Shown in pieces: positions 1 to 6,462 of a stretch of DNA of 6,462 bases; positions within the stretch are counted from its first letter, which is position 1, and each line of letters begins with the position of its first letter. Made by a program: the position numbers and the translations under genes. The stretch comes from Tessaracoccus flavescens (GTDB taxonomy: Bacteria; Actinomycetota; Actinomycetes; Propionibacteriales; Propionibacteriaceae). The DNA lies in assembly GCA_020741375.1 (NCBI GenBank), contig DYZF01000113.1, positions 1 through 6,462 of the forward strand, given 5' to 3'. The notes beneath the pieces were generated by a model. It had not been told where the DNA came from, ran no database searches, and was given only the letters and a program-made list of their open reading frames with translations.

Positions 1-568
1 ATGCCTTCGACCATTACGCACACTGGCTGAAGGGGGCCACCGACGACGGTGGCATTTTGTACCCGATCATGCCGGCGGGCACGTTCATCTGGGTCTTCCG
101 CGCAGCACTGCTCGCGGCGGTCATCCTGCACATCTGGTCCGCTGCCTCCCTGTCGGCAAAGACGCTCGCAAACCGCGGTGACAAGTACGCAGTGACCAAG
201 AAGAAGGCTCAAACCTACTCGTCGCGCACCATGCGCTGGGGTGGCATCATCATCGCCGCCTTCCTCATCTTCCACCTGATCCAGTTCACGATCATCCCCG
301 GCTCCTTCGGGGGCAACGGCGACGAACCGCACACGATGGTGCTTGCCGGCTTCCAGCAGTGGTGGATGGTCCTGCTCTACGCGATCTGCATGGTGCTCAT
401 CTGCATGCACATCCGCCACGGCTTCTTCAGCGCGTTCACCACGCTCGGTGCTAACACCAGCGCCGGTGCCTTCAAGGTGCTGAACGTTCTGGCTTGGATC
501 GTTGCACTGGTTCTGTTCATCGGCTTCATGGTGATGCCGCTGGCCGTTCTGTTTGGAGTGATTGGCTA

Positions 569-569
<1 letters not shown>
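1..569 (+). CDS. sdhC: Succinate dehydrogenase / fumarate reductase cytochrome b subunit (b558 family), 5'-truncated
   Basis: This is the di-heme membrane anchor of a type-B succinate:menaquinone oxidoreductase. It passes electrons between the SdhAB head and menaquinone in the cytoplasmic membrane. The frame is open from the first bases, so the gene starts upstream; 188 residues are visible, against about 230-260 for the family. Counting from the codon at base 3, hydrophobic segments lie near residues 25-46, 79-98, 118-137 and 160-186, consistent with four of the usual five helices, helix I being outside the window. Histidines at 43, 91, 136 and 139 (and 4 or 7 in the first loop) are candidate heme ligands. 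The stretch [10 protein letters not shown] is the typical family motif, and SRTMRWGG (74-81) is actinobacterial in style. A TTG at 57 could be read as a start, but it would cut away conserved sequence. The TAA overlaps the sdhA ATG by one base, so the two are probably co-translated. Confidence 0.93.
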
Positions 570-2583
<2,014 letters not shown>

Positions 2584-2587
<4 letters not shown>

Positions 2588-3348
2588 AGCTCAAGCTACG
2601 TATCTGGCGTCAGGCCGGCGCCAACGCCGCTGGCCGGATGGTCGAGTACGACCTTGACGGTGTGTCGGAAGACATGTCGTTCTTGGAGATGCTTGACCTT
2701 CTCAACGAGAACCTCACCAACGCCAACCAGGAGCCCGTGGCATTCGACCACGACTGCCGTGAAGGTATCTGTGGCATGTGTGGCGTGGTCATCAACGGTG
2801 TCGCCCACGGCGCCCCCGAAGGTGTCCGCACCACCACCTGCCAGCTCCACATGCGTTCGTTCCAGGATGGTGCCACCATCGACATCGAGCCGTGGCGCGC
2901 GGGTGCATTCCCCGTGATCAAGGACCTCGCCGTCGATCGCACCGCCTTCGACCGCATCATCCAGGCTGGTGGCTTCATCTCCTCGAACACCGGTTCGGCT
3001 CCGGACGCTCACGCGACCCCGGCCCCGAAGCGCGAGGCAGACGTCGCCTTCGACAACGCCACCTGCATCGGCTGTGGCGCCTGTGTGGCCGCGTGCCCCA
3101 ACAGCTCCGCCATGCTCTTCACCTCGGCGAAGATCACGCACCTGGCGATGCTGCCTCAGGGCCAGCCCGAGCGCTACCGTCGCGTCAAGGCCATGGTGGC
3201 CCAGCACGACGAAGAAGGCTTCGGCAACTGCACCAACATCGGTGAGTGTGCGGCGGTCTGCCCGAAGGGCATCCCGCTGGAGTCGATCTCCCAGTTGAAC
3301 CGCGACCTCATCAAGTCGCTGTTCAAGGCCGACGGCAAGAAGGCCTGA
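2584..3348 (+). CDS. sdhB: Succinate dehydrogenase / fumarate reductase iron-sulfur subunit
   Basis: This is the electron-transfer subunit joining the flavoprotein to the cytochrome b anchor. It has 254 residues. The N-terminal ferredoxin-like domain carries the [2Fe-2S] cysteines C58, C63, C66 and C86 (CREGICGMC, then TTTC). The C-terminal domain has C161, C164, C167 and C171 ([12 protein letters not shown]) and C216, C222 and C226 (NCTNIGEC, then VCP). By analogy with E. coli SdhB, C161/C164/C167/C226 should hold [4Fe-4S] and C171/C216/C222 [3Fe-4S]; all eleven ligands are present. The GTG start overlaps the sdhA stop by four bases (GTGA) and has GGAG at 2574-2577, six bases upstream. The open frame extends 30 codons further upstream, but those codons lie inside sdhA and are not family-like. 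A strong hairpin follows 17 bases after the stop. Confidence 0.97.
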
Positions 3349-3365
3349 CGCCGGCAAGCCACCGT

Positions 3366-3401
3366 CAGCGGGGCCTTGGACATGTGTCCGGGGCCCCGCT
3401 G
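3366..3401 (+). terminator. Hairpin ending the sdhCAB operon
   Basis: CAGCGGGGCC (3366-3375) pairs perfectly with GGCCCCGCTG (3392-3401). Two G-U pairs (3376-3377 with 3390-3391) and GGAC/GTCC extend it to an uninterrupted 16-pair stem closed by the tetraloop ATGT. It lies just after the sdhB stop, where a terminator is expected. No real T-tract follows (GCCGTTG), so it may terminate inefficiently, need a factor, or mainly protect the 3' end of the mRNA. Confidence 0.75.
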
Positions 3402-3432
3402 CCGTTGTCCGGACGTCGTGCGCCGCGACGAT

Positions 3433-3462
3433 TTCGCGACACGCGCCGTCGGGCCCTAGAAT
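3433..3462 (+). promoter_or_regulatory. Candidate promoter for rplS
   Basis: TAGAAT at 3457-3462 matches the TATAAT -10 consensus at five of six positions. It lies downstream of the sdhB hairpin in otherwise very GC-rich DNA. The -35 is poor: TTCGCG at 3433-3438 with an 18-base spacer, which is common for actinobacterial promoters. Transcription would begin near 3468-3470. Confidence 0.55.
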
Positions 3463-3468
3463 GGCAAG

Positions 3469-3586
3469 TCGCTGCCCACGTCTGGGCGGCCCGGACATCA
3501 TCAGCTCCTGCCACCGGGGGATCGCCTGGGGATGCCCGGCCAAAACAACACAGCAGTGACCTGTGGCACTGACTGAAGGATTCATC
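3469..3586 (+). promoter_or_regulatory. Putative structured 5' leader of rplS
   Basis: About 118 bases separate the inferred transcription start from the rplS ATG, long for a housekeeping gene in this compact region. At the 5' edge, 3471-3478 pairs with 3483-3490 in an eight-pair stem (one G-U) with loop CGTC. A second weaker stem is possible between CCGGG (3514-3518) and CCCGG (3535-3539). The last 45 bases are A-rich and look single-stranded, ending in the ribosome-binding site. Structured leaders that bind L19 are known in other phyla; I cannot assign this one to a known class. In GC-rich DNA such stems also arise by chance. Confidence 0.3.
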
Positions 3587-3934
3587 ATGACCAATCCGCT
3601 GATCCAAGAGATCAACAAGGCGTCGCTCCGCGACGACCTCCCCGACTTCCGCGCTGGCGATTCCGTTCGCGTTCACGTGAAGGTCGTCGAAGGCAACCGT
3701 TCCCGTGTCCAGGTGTTCGCCGGTGTTGTCATCGCGCGCAACGCTGGTGGCGTGCAGGAAGCCTTCACCGTTCGCAAGGTCAGCTTCGGCGTCGGCGTCG
3801 AGCGCACCTTCCCGCTGCACTCTCCGATCATCGAGAAGATCGAGGTCGAGCGTCGTGGCGACGTGCGTCGCGCCAAGCTGTACTACCTGCGTGGTCTTCG
3901 CGGCAAGGCTGCCAAGATCAAGGAAAAGCGCTGA
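3587..3934 (+). CDS. rplS: 50S ribosomal protein L19
   Basis: This is a structural protein of the large ribosomal subunit, located at the interface with the 30S subunit. The product has 115 residues, the same length as E. coli L19. Diagnostic stretches are the N-terminal [13 protein letters not shown], then [12 protein letters not shown], the [19 protein letters not shown] block, and the basic tail [21 protein letters not shown]. The ATG at 3587 has GAAGGA at 3575-3580, six bases upstream. A GTG eight codons further upstream lacks a ribosome-binding site and would add residues not seen in the family. The gene is flanked by its own promoter and a strong terminator, so it appears to be transcribed mainly as a single gene. 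It often lies downstream of trmD in other bacteria, but here it follows sdhB. Confidence 0.98.
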   Translation: MTNPLIQEINKASLRDDLPDFRAGDSVRVHVKVVEGNRSRVQVFAGVVIARNAGGVQEAFTVRKVSFGVGVERTFPLHSPIIEKIEVERRGDVRRAKLYYLRGLRGKAAKIKEKR

Positions 3935-3953
3935 GCTCAGTAGCAACGCAACG

Positions 3954-3986
3954 AACCGCCGAGTCCACTTGTGGGCTCGGCGGTTT
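3954..3986 (+). terminator. Intrinsic terminator after rplS
   Basis: AACCGCCGAG (3954-3963) and CTCGGCGGTT (3976-3985) form a perfect ten-pair stem. TCCA/TGGG (3964-3967 with 3972-3975, one G-U) extends it to 14 pairs with loop CTTG. The 3' arm runs into TTT. It begins 19 bases after the rplS stop. The A-rich left flank could let it act weakly in the other direction, though there is no opposing gene here. Confidence 0.88.
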
Positions 3987-4015
3987 CGCTATCCGGCCCG
4001 TCCGCTGAGCGGCGG

Positions 4016-4021
4016 TATGCT
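4016..4021 (+). promoter_or_regulatory. Candidate -10 box for lepB
   Basis: TATGCT lies between the rplS terminator and lepB, 31 bases before the lepB GTG. Start of transcription near 4028 would give a short leader containing AAGGA at 4041-4045. No convincing -35 is visible 16-18 bases upstream (the sequence there is CCGGCC-like). The strong upstream terminator argues that some promoter must exist here for the lepB-rnhB-DUF2469 cluster. Confidence 0.4.
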
Positions 4022-4052
4022 CGGGACGGTTCAACCAGCAAAGGACAGATGA

Positions 4053-4838
4053 GTGGACGCGACGACTCAGCCCACCGGGGCCAACGAGAGCCCTGCGGCT
4101 CCGCAGCGGCCGAGCTTCGGCCGACGCGTGCTCGGGTGGCTGACTGAGGGCGTTCTCATCCTGGTTGGCGCCATCGTCATCGCCACCCTGCTGCGCACCT
4201 TCGTCGGGCAGATGTTCGTCATCCCGTCCGGGTCGATGGAGAACACGCTGAAGCATTCCGACCGTGTGCTCGTGGCCAAGTTCGGGGGCTTCCAGCGAGG
4301 CGACGTGGTCGTCTTCCAAGACCCGGGTGGCTGGCTGCGTCCGCAGCCGGAGAGCACCAACCCCGTGAAGATTGCGTTGGAGTTCGTCGGGATCCTGCCG
4401 AATTCCGGTACGCAGCACCTCATCAAGCGGGTTATCGGCATGCCCGGTGACCACGTCCGCACCACCGACGATTTCCGGCTGGAGGTCAACGGAGTGGTGC
4501 TCGATGAGTCCGCTTACCTGTACGCCGCCGACGGCGTTCAAGTGGCTCCGGCGACTGTGCCGTTCGACATCGTCGTGCCCGCTGATCGGATCTTCGTGAT
4601 GGGCGACCATCGCAACCAGTCCAACGATTCACGATGCCGTCTGGGTGATGTGTCCCAGAACCCCGGCGAGCGAGCCTTCGTCCCCGTCGAGAAGGTGGTG
4701 GGGTCGGCCGTCGCGATCGTCTCGCCCCTGGACCGCTTGTCCACGTTCAACCTTCCCGCCACCTACGAGCAGGTACCGGCGGCCACGGGCACGGCTCCGG
4801 AGAAGCCGGTGCTGACGCACGTGGAGCCTGGCTGCTGA
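4053..4838 (+). CDS. lepB: Signal peptidase I
   Basis: This membrane serine protease removes signal peptides from proteins exported by Sec and Tat. It has 261 residues. A short, polar, Pro-rich cytoplasmic N-terminus is followed by one membrane anchor (about 33-51) and the extracytoplasmic catalytic domain. The S26 family boxes are present in order: IPSGSM with nucleophile S61, GDVVVF (83-88), IKRVIGMPGD with general base K125, and GDHRNQSNDSR (184-194). There is no second C-terminal membrane helix. The GTG start has AAGGA at 4041-4045, seven bases upstream; the ATG at 4049 is in another frame. The stop overlaps the rnhB start (TGATG), indicating an operon with coupled translation. The rplS-lepB-rnhB order is standard for actinobacteria. 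Confidence 0.96.
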   Translation: MDATTQPTGANESPAAPQRPSFGRRVLGWLTEGVLILVGAIVIATLLRTFVGQMFVIPSGSMENTLKHSDRVLVAKFGGFQRGDVVVFQDPGGWLRPQPESTNPVKIALEFVGILPNSGTQHLIKRVIGMPGDHVRTTDDFRLEVNGVVLDESAYLYAADGVQVAPATVPFDIVVPADRIFVMGDHRNQSNDSRCRLGDVSQNPGERAFVPVEKVVGSAVAIVSPLDRLSTFNLPATYEQVPAATGTAPEKPVLTHVEPGC

Positions 4839-5470
4839 TGATCCGTCCGGGACGGGGAGCGTACGGCTACGAGCGTGCCTTGGTGCGCGCGGGCCTCGGG
4901 CCCGTCGCGGGAGCCGACGAGGCCGGGCGCGGCGCCTGTGCGGGCCCGTTGGTGGCAGCCGCCGTCATCCTCAACCCCAAGCGCCCGATCGACGGGCTGG
5001 ATGATTCCAAAGCACTGACCGCGGCGGCCCGCGAGCGCCTCTACGACAAGATTCTGCGCTGTGCTGTGTCGGTGGCGTGGGCCAGCGTGGAGGCCGGCGA
5101 ATGTGACGCGCTGGGCATGCATCAGGCAGACCTGCACGGCCTGCGCCGCGCCGTCGGTCGTCTGGACGTGGCCCCCAACTTCGTGTTGACCGACGGCTTC
5201 GCCGTCGACGGCCTCGGGGTGCCCGGATTGGCGATGTGGAAGGGTGACAAGGTGGCGGCCTGTGTCAGCGCCGCATCGATCGTCGCCAAGGTCACCCGGG
5301 ATCGGATCATGACCGAACACGACGCCACCTACCCTGAATACGGCTTCAAGATCCACAAGGGCTACTGCACCTCGGGGCATCAGGATGCGTTGGATCAACA
5401 CGGCCCCTCACCGATCCATCGGTGGGTGTTCGAGAACGTCGCCCGGAGCGCTAGAGTGAGCAGACCATGA
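4838..5470 (+). CDS. rnhB: Ribonuclease HII
   Basis: This enzyme cleaves the RNA strand of RNA-DNA hybrids and nicks at single ribonucleotides left in DNA, starting ribonucleotide excision repair. It is cytoplasmic. At 210 residues it is of usual length. The four metal-binding carboxylates are all visible: D27 and E28 in GADEAGRG, D119 in LTDGF, and D137 in WKGDKV. Other family motifs are DDSKAL (55-60), SAASIVAKVTRD (144-155), YPEYGF followed by HKGYCT, and HGPSPIHR near the end. The ATG overlaps the lepB stop by one base, and no clear separate ribosome-binding site is seen, so translation probably depends on lepB. Its own stop overlaps the next ATG by four bases. Confidence 0.96.
   Translation: MIRPGRGAYGYERALVRAGLGPVAGADEAGRGACAGPLVAAAVILNPKRPIDGLDDSKALTAAARERLYDKILRCAVSVAWASVEAGECDALGMHQADLHGLRRAVGRLDVAPNFVLTDGFAVDGLGVPGLAMWKGDKVAACVSAASIVAKVTRDRIMTEHDATYPEYGFKIHKGYCTSGHQDALDQHGPSPIHRWVFENVARSARVSRP
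5452..5457 (+). promoter_or_regulatory. Possible internal -10 box, leaderless transcript for the DUF2469 gene
   Basis: TAGAGT lies inside the last codons of rnhB and ends ten bases before the A of the DUF2469 ATG. Normal -10 spacing places transcription start at about 5464-5467, at or within three bases of the start codon. The possible -35 (TTCGAG, 5429-5434) is poor. A TANNNT match by chance is easy, so this is only suggestive. Confidence 0.25.
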
Positions 5471-5778
5471 GTGCCGAAGACCTTGAACAGTACGAGAGCA
5501 AGCTCGAACTCGACTTGTACCGCGAGTACAAGGACGTGGTGGGCATCTTCACCTACGCCGTGGAGACTGAGCGCCGCTTCTACCTCTGCAATCAAGTGGA
5601 CCTGAAGGTTCGCACTGAGGGCGGCGACGTCTATTACGAGGTCTCGATGGGCGACGCCTGGGTGTGGGACATGTACCGTCCAGCCCGGTTCGTGAAGTCG
5701 GCGAAGGTGCTGACGTTCCGCGACGTGTCCATCGAAGAGATCGCGCACTCGGAGCTGCAGATCCCCGAAGACGAGTAG
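5467..5778 (+). CDS. DUF2469 family protein, actinobacteria-specific, function unknown
   Basis: This small, soluble, acidic protein of 103 residues belongs to a family found next to rnhB across actinobacteria (the M. tuberculosis homologue is Rv2901c). Recognisable stretches are EDLEQYESKLEL (4-15), LYREYKDVVGIF (17-28), VETERRFYL (32-40) and the family hallmark DAWVWDMYRPARFVK (63-77). There is no signal peptide, membrane segment or known catalytic motif, and the biochemical role is unknown. The ATG overlaps the rnhB stop (ATGA). A weak GAGTGAG at 5454-5460 could serve as ribosome-binding site. Conserved linkage to rnhB and ribosomal genes hints at nucleic-acid metabolism, but that is inference only. 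It is followed by a 78-base spacer with unusual signals before yraN. Confidence 0.93.
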   Translation: MSAEDLEQYESKLELDLYREYKDVVGIFTYAVETERRFYLCNQVDLKVRTEGGDVYYEVSMGDAWVWDMYRPARFVKSAKVLTFRDVSIEEIAHSELQIPEDE

Positions 5779-5797
5779 GCCTAGCCCTCAACGGGGC

Positions 5798-5806
5798 TGT
5801 GGATAA
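5798..5806 (-). promoter_or_regulatory. Perfect DnaA-box 9-mer
   Basis: TGTGGATAA on the + strand is TTATCCACA on the - strand, identical to the classical high-affinity DnaA box. It lies in the spacer between the DUF2469 gene and yraN. I saw no second perfect box in the window; TTGTCCACG at 4737-4745 inside lepB is a one-mismatch variant of the actinobacterial form. A lone box could mark DnaA control of yraN-comM, or be chance. Confidence 0.45.
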
Positions 5807-5817
5807 CGAAATACGGA

Positions 5818-5855
5818 GGCCTCACCTTTCGATCATGTGATCAGAAGGTGAGGCC
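5818..5855 (+). promoter_or_regulatory. Long hairpin covering the yraN ribosome-binding site
   Basis: GGCCTCACCTT (5818-5828) pairs perfectly with AAGGTGAGGCC (5845-5855). Beyond one U-G pair and one mismatch, GATC/GATC (5831-5834 with 5839-5842) closes on the loop ATGT. The 3' arm contains AAGG and GGTGAGG, the only ribosome-binding sequence close to the yraN ATG at 5857, one base past the stem. No T-tract follows, so translational control or mRNA folding fits better than termination, although part-time termination of the upstream operon is possible. Confidence 0.65.
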
Positions 5856-5856
5856 G

Positions 5857-6222
5857 ATGAATTTCAATCAGCAGTTTGGTCGTCGCGGCGAGGATCGTGC
5901 CGCGCGGTACTTGGAGGAGTCCGGCTGGACCATCCTCGAACGCAACTGGCGCTGCCGCGAGGGTGAGGCAGACATCGTCGCCCTAGATCCCCACACAGAT
6001 TCCCTCGTGGTGGTGGAGGTGAAGTCCAGAAGCGGCGAGGGATTCGGCTCGCCACTGGAATCCATCACGTACGCCAAGGCCCGGCGCTTGCGGCAGCTCG
6101 CAGCCATCTACGCCCGTCAGGCACAGGTGCGAGCGCGTCTCCTTCGGGTCGATGCCATCGGCCTGCTCTGGCCCCGCGGCCAGGAGTGCAAGCTGATCCA
6201 TGCGCGGGGGATCGAGGAATGA
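5857..6222 (+). CDS. yraN: YraN / UPF0102 family protein, predicted PD-(D/E)XK nuclease fold
   Basis: The product has 121 residues, normal for UPF0102. The family N-terminus FGRRGEDRAARYLEESGW (7-24) is followed by RNWRCREGEADIVALD and VVVEVKSR. The GEAD...EVK arrangement (E37, D39, E54, K56) matches the restriction-endonuclease-like fold predicted for the family. A DNA-related role is assumed from that fold and from the constant neighbour comM, but no activity is firmly established as far as I know. The ATG at 5857 is preferred. An in-frame GTG at 5848 lies inside the hairpin and has no ribosome-binding site of its own. The stop overlaps the comM start (ATGA), so the two are probably co-translated; regulation through the upstream hairpin would affect both. 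The M. tuberculosis counterpart is Rv2898c. Confidence 0.93.
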   Translation: MNFNQQFGRRGEDRAARYLEESGWTILERNWRCREGEADIVALDPHTDSLVVVEVKSRSGEGFGSPLESITYAKARRLRQLAAIYARQAQVRARLLRVDAIGLLWPRGQECKLIHARGIEE

Positions 6223-6462
6223 CGGCGTCGTGGTCCGTGGCACTGTCGGGCGTCGACGGGTTCGCCGTCGAGGTGGAGGCCGCGAAGGGCGGCGGGCTCC
6301 CGAAGACGCTGATCGTCGGCCTGCCTGACAAGGCGCTCAGTGAGGCCAAGGAGCGGGTGAAGGCAGCGGTGCGCGCCAGCGGCTTCGAGTGGCCGCCACA
6401 GTTGATCACCATCAACCTGTGGCCGGCCTCCCTACCGAAGACGGGAACCCACTTCGACGTGG
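6219..6462 (+). CDS. comM: ComM / YifB family Mg-chelatase-like AAA+ ATPase, N-terminal part only
   Basis: The first 81 codons are visible; the gene runs off the window and a complete protein would be around 500 residues. The N-terminal domain motifs are clear: SGVDGFAVEVE (10-20), GLPKTLIVGLPD (26-37), EAKERVKAAVRASGF (42-56) and the ITINLWPASLPK block (63-74). The ATPase domain with Walker motifs lies outside. ComM helps integrate single-stranded DNA during natural transformation as a hexameric branch-migration helicase in Vibrio and Acinetobacter; its role in actinobacteria is less clear. The ATG overlaps the yraN TGA by four bases and has GGGGG and GAGGA just upstream. In relatives dprA usually follows. 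Tryptophan 68 stands where homologues more often have Ser or Ala; this is a single-site oddity. Confidence 0.92.
   Translation, partial: MTASWSVALSGVDGFAVEVEAAKGGGLPKTLIVGLPDKALSEAKERVKAAVRASGFEWPPQLITINLWPASLPKTGTHFDV

Noticed and set aside
3563..3586. GTG at 3563 as the rplS start
   Set aside because: The ATG at 3587 has a well-spaced GAAGGA and gives the exact usual L19 length; the GTG has no ribosome-binding site.
2596..3618. A 340-codon open frame on the - strand across sdhB and the rplS leader
   Set aside because: This is the same antisense GC artefact. It runs through the terminator and promoter region and has no family resemblance.
4737..4745. TTGTCCACG in lepB as a second DnaA box
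   Set aside because: It has one mismatch and lies within coding sequence where codon use explains it.
5783..5798. Small hairpin AGCCC/GGGCT after the DUF2469 gene as a terminator
   Set aside because: Only five or six pairs with no T-tract, and it overlaps the DnaA-box match; too weak to call.
3382..5838. Same ATGT loop (CATGTG core) in the sdhB-end hairpin and the yraN hairpin as a shared element
   Set aside because: The stems differ completely and a six-base match at two sites is easily coincidental.

Overview
The window is a GC-rich, gene-dense stretch of bacterial chromosome with every gene on the + strand. Gene content, order and codon use point to an actinobacterium. The family Propionibacteriaceae is a reasonable guess, because a Bacteroidetes-like menaquinone-type succinate dehydrogenase/fumarate reductase sits in an otherwise actinobacterial gene string; this is inference, not a database result.

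Left part (1-3348): an sdhCAB operon for a type-B succinate:menaquinone oxidoreductase / fumarate reductase. The cytochrome b subunit lacks its 5' end at the window edge. The flavoprotein and iron-sulfur subunits are complete, and the three genes are linked by 1- and 4-base overlaps. A 16-pair hairpin at 3366-3401 closes the operon. Middle (3349-4052): a 238-base spacer holds that hairpin, a good -10 box and a roughly 118-base leader for rplS (ribosomal protein L19). rplS is followed by a textbook intrinsic terminator.

Right part (4053-6462): lepB (signal peptidase I), rnhB (RNase HII), a small actinobacteria-specific DUF2469 gene, yraN (UPF0102) and the start of comM/yifB, cut by the window edge. 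The order rplS-lepB-rnhB-DUF2469-yraN-comM matches the order known from mycobacteria (in M. tuberculosis with fdhF/fdhD inserted before the yraN homologue). lepB/rnhB, rnhB/DUF2469 and yraN/comM all overlap, suggesting translational coupling.

I found no undescribed multi-gene system. The part that core genes do not explain is the 78-base spacer between DUF2469 and yraN. It holds a perfect DnaA-box 9-mer and a long hairpin that buries the yraN ribosome-binding site. Other points worth a second look are the candidate structured rplS leader, a possible leaderless internal promoter before the DUF2469 gene, the phylogenetic affinity of SdhA/SdhB, and the position of sdhCAB where trmD often lies near rplS.
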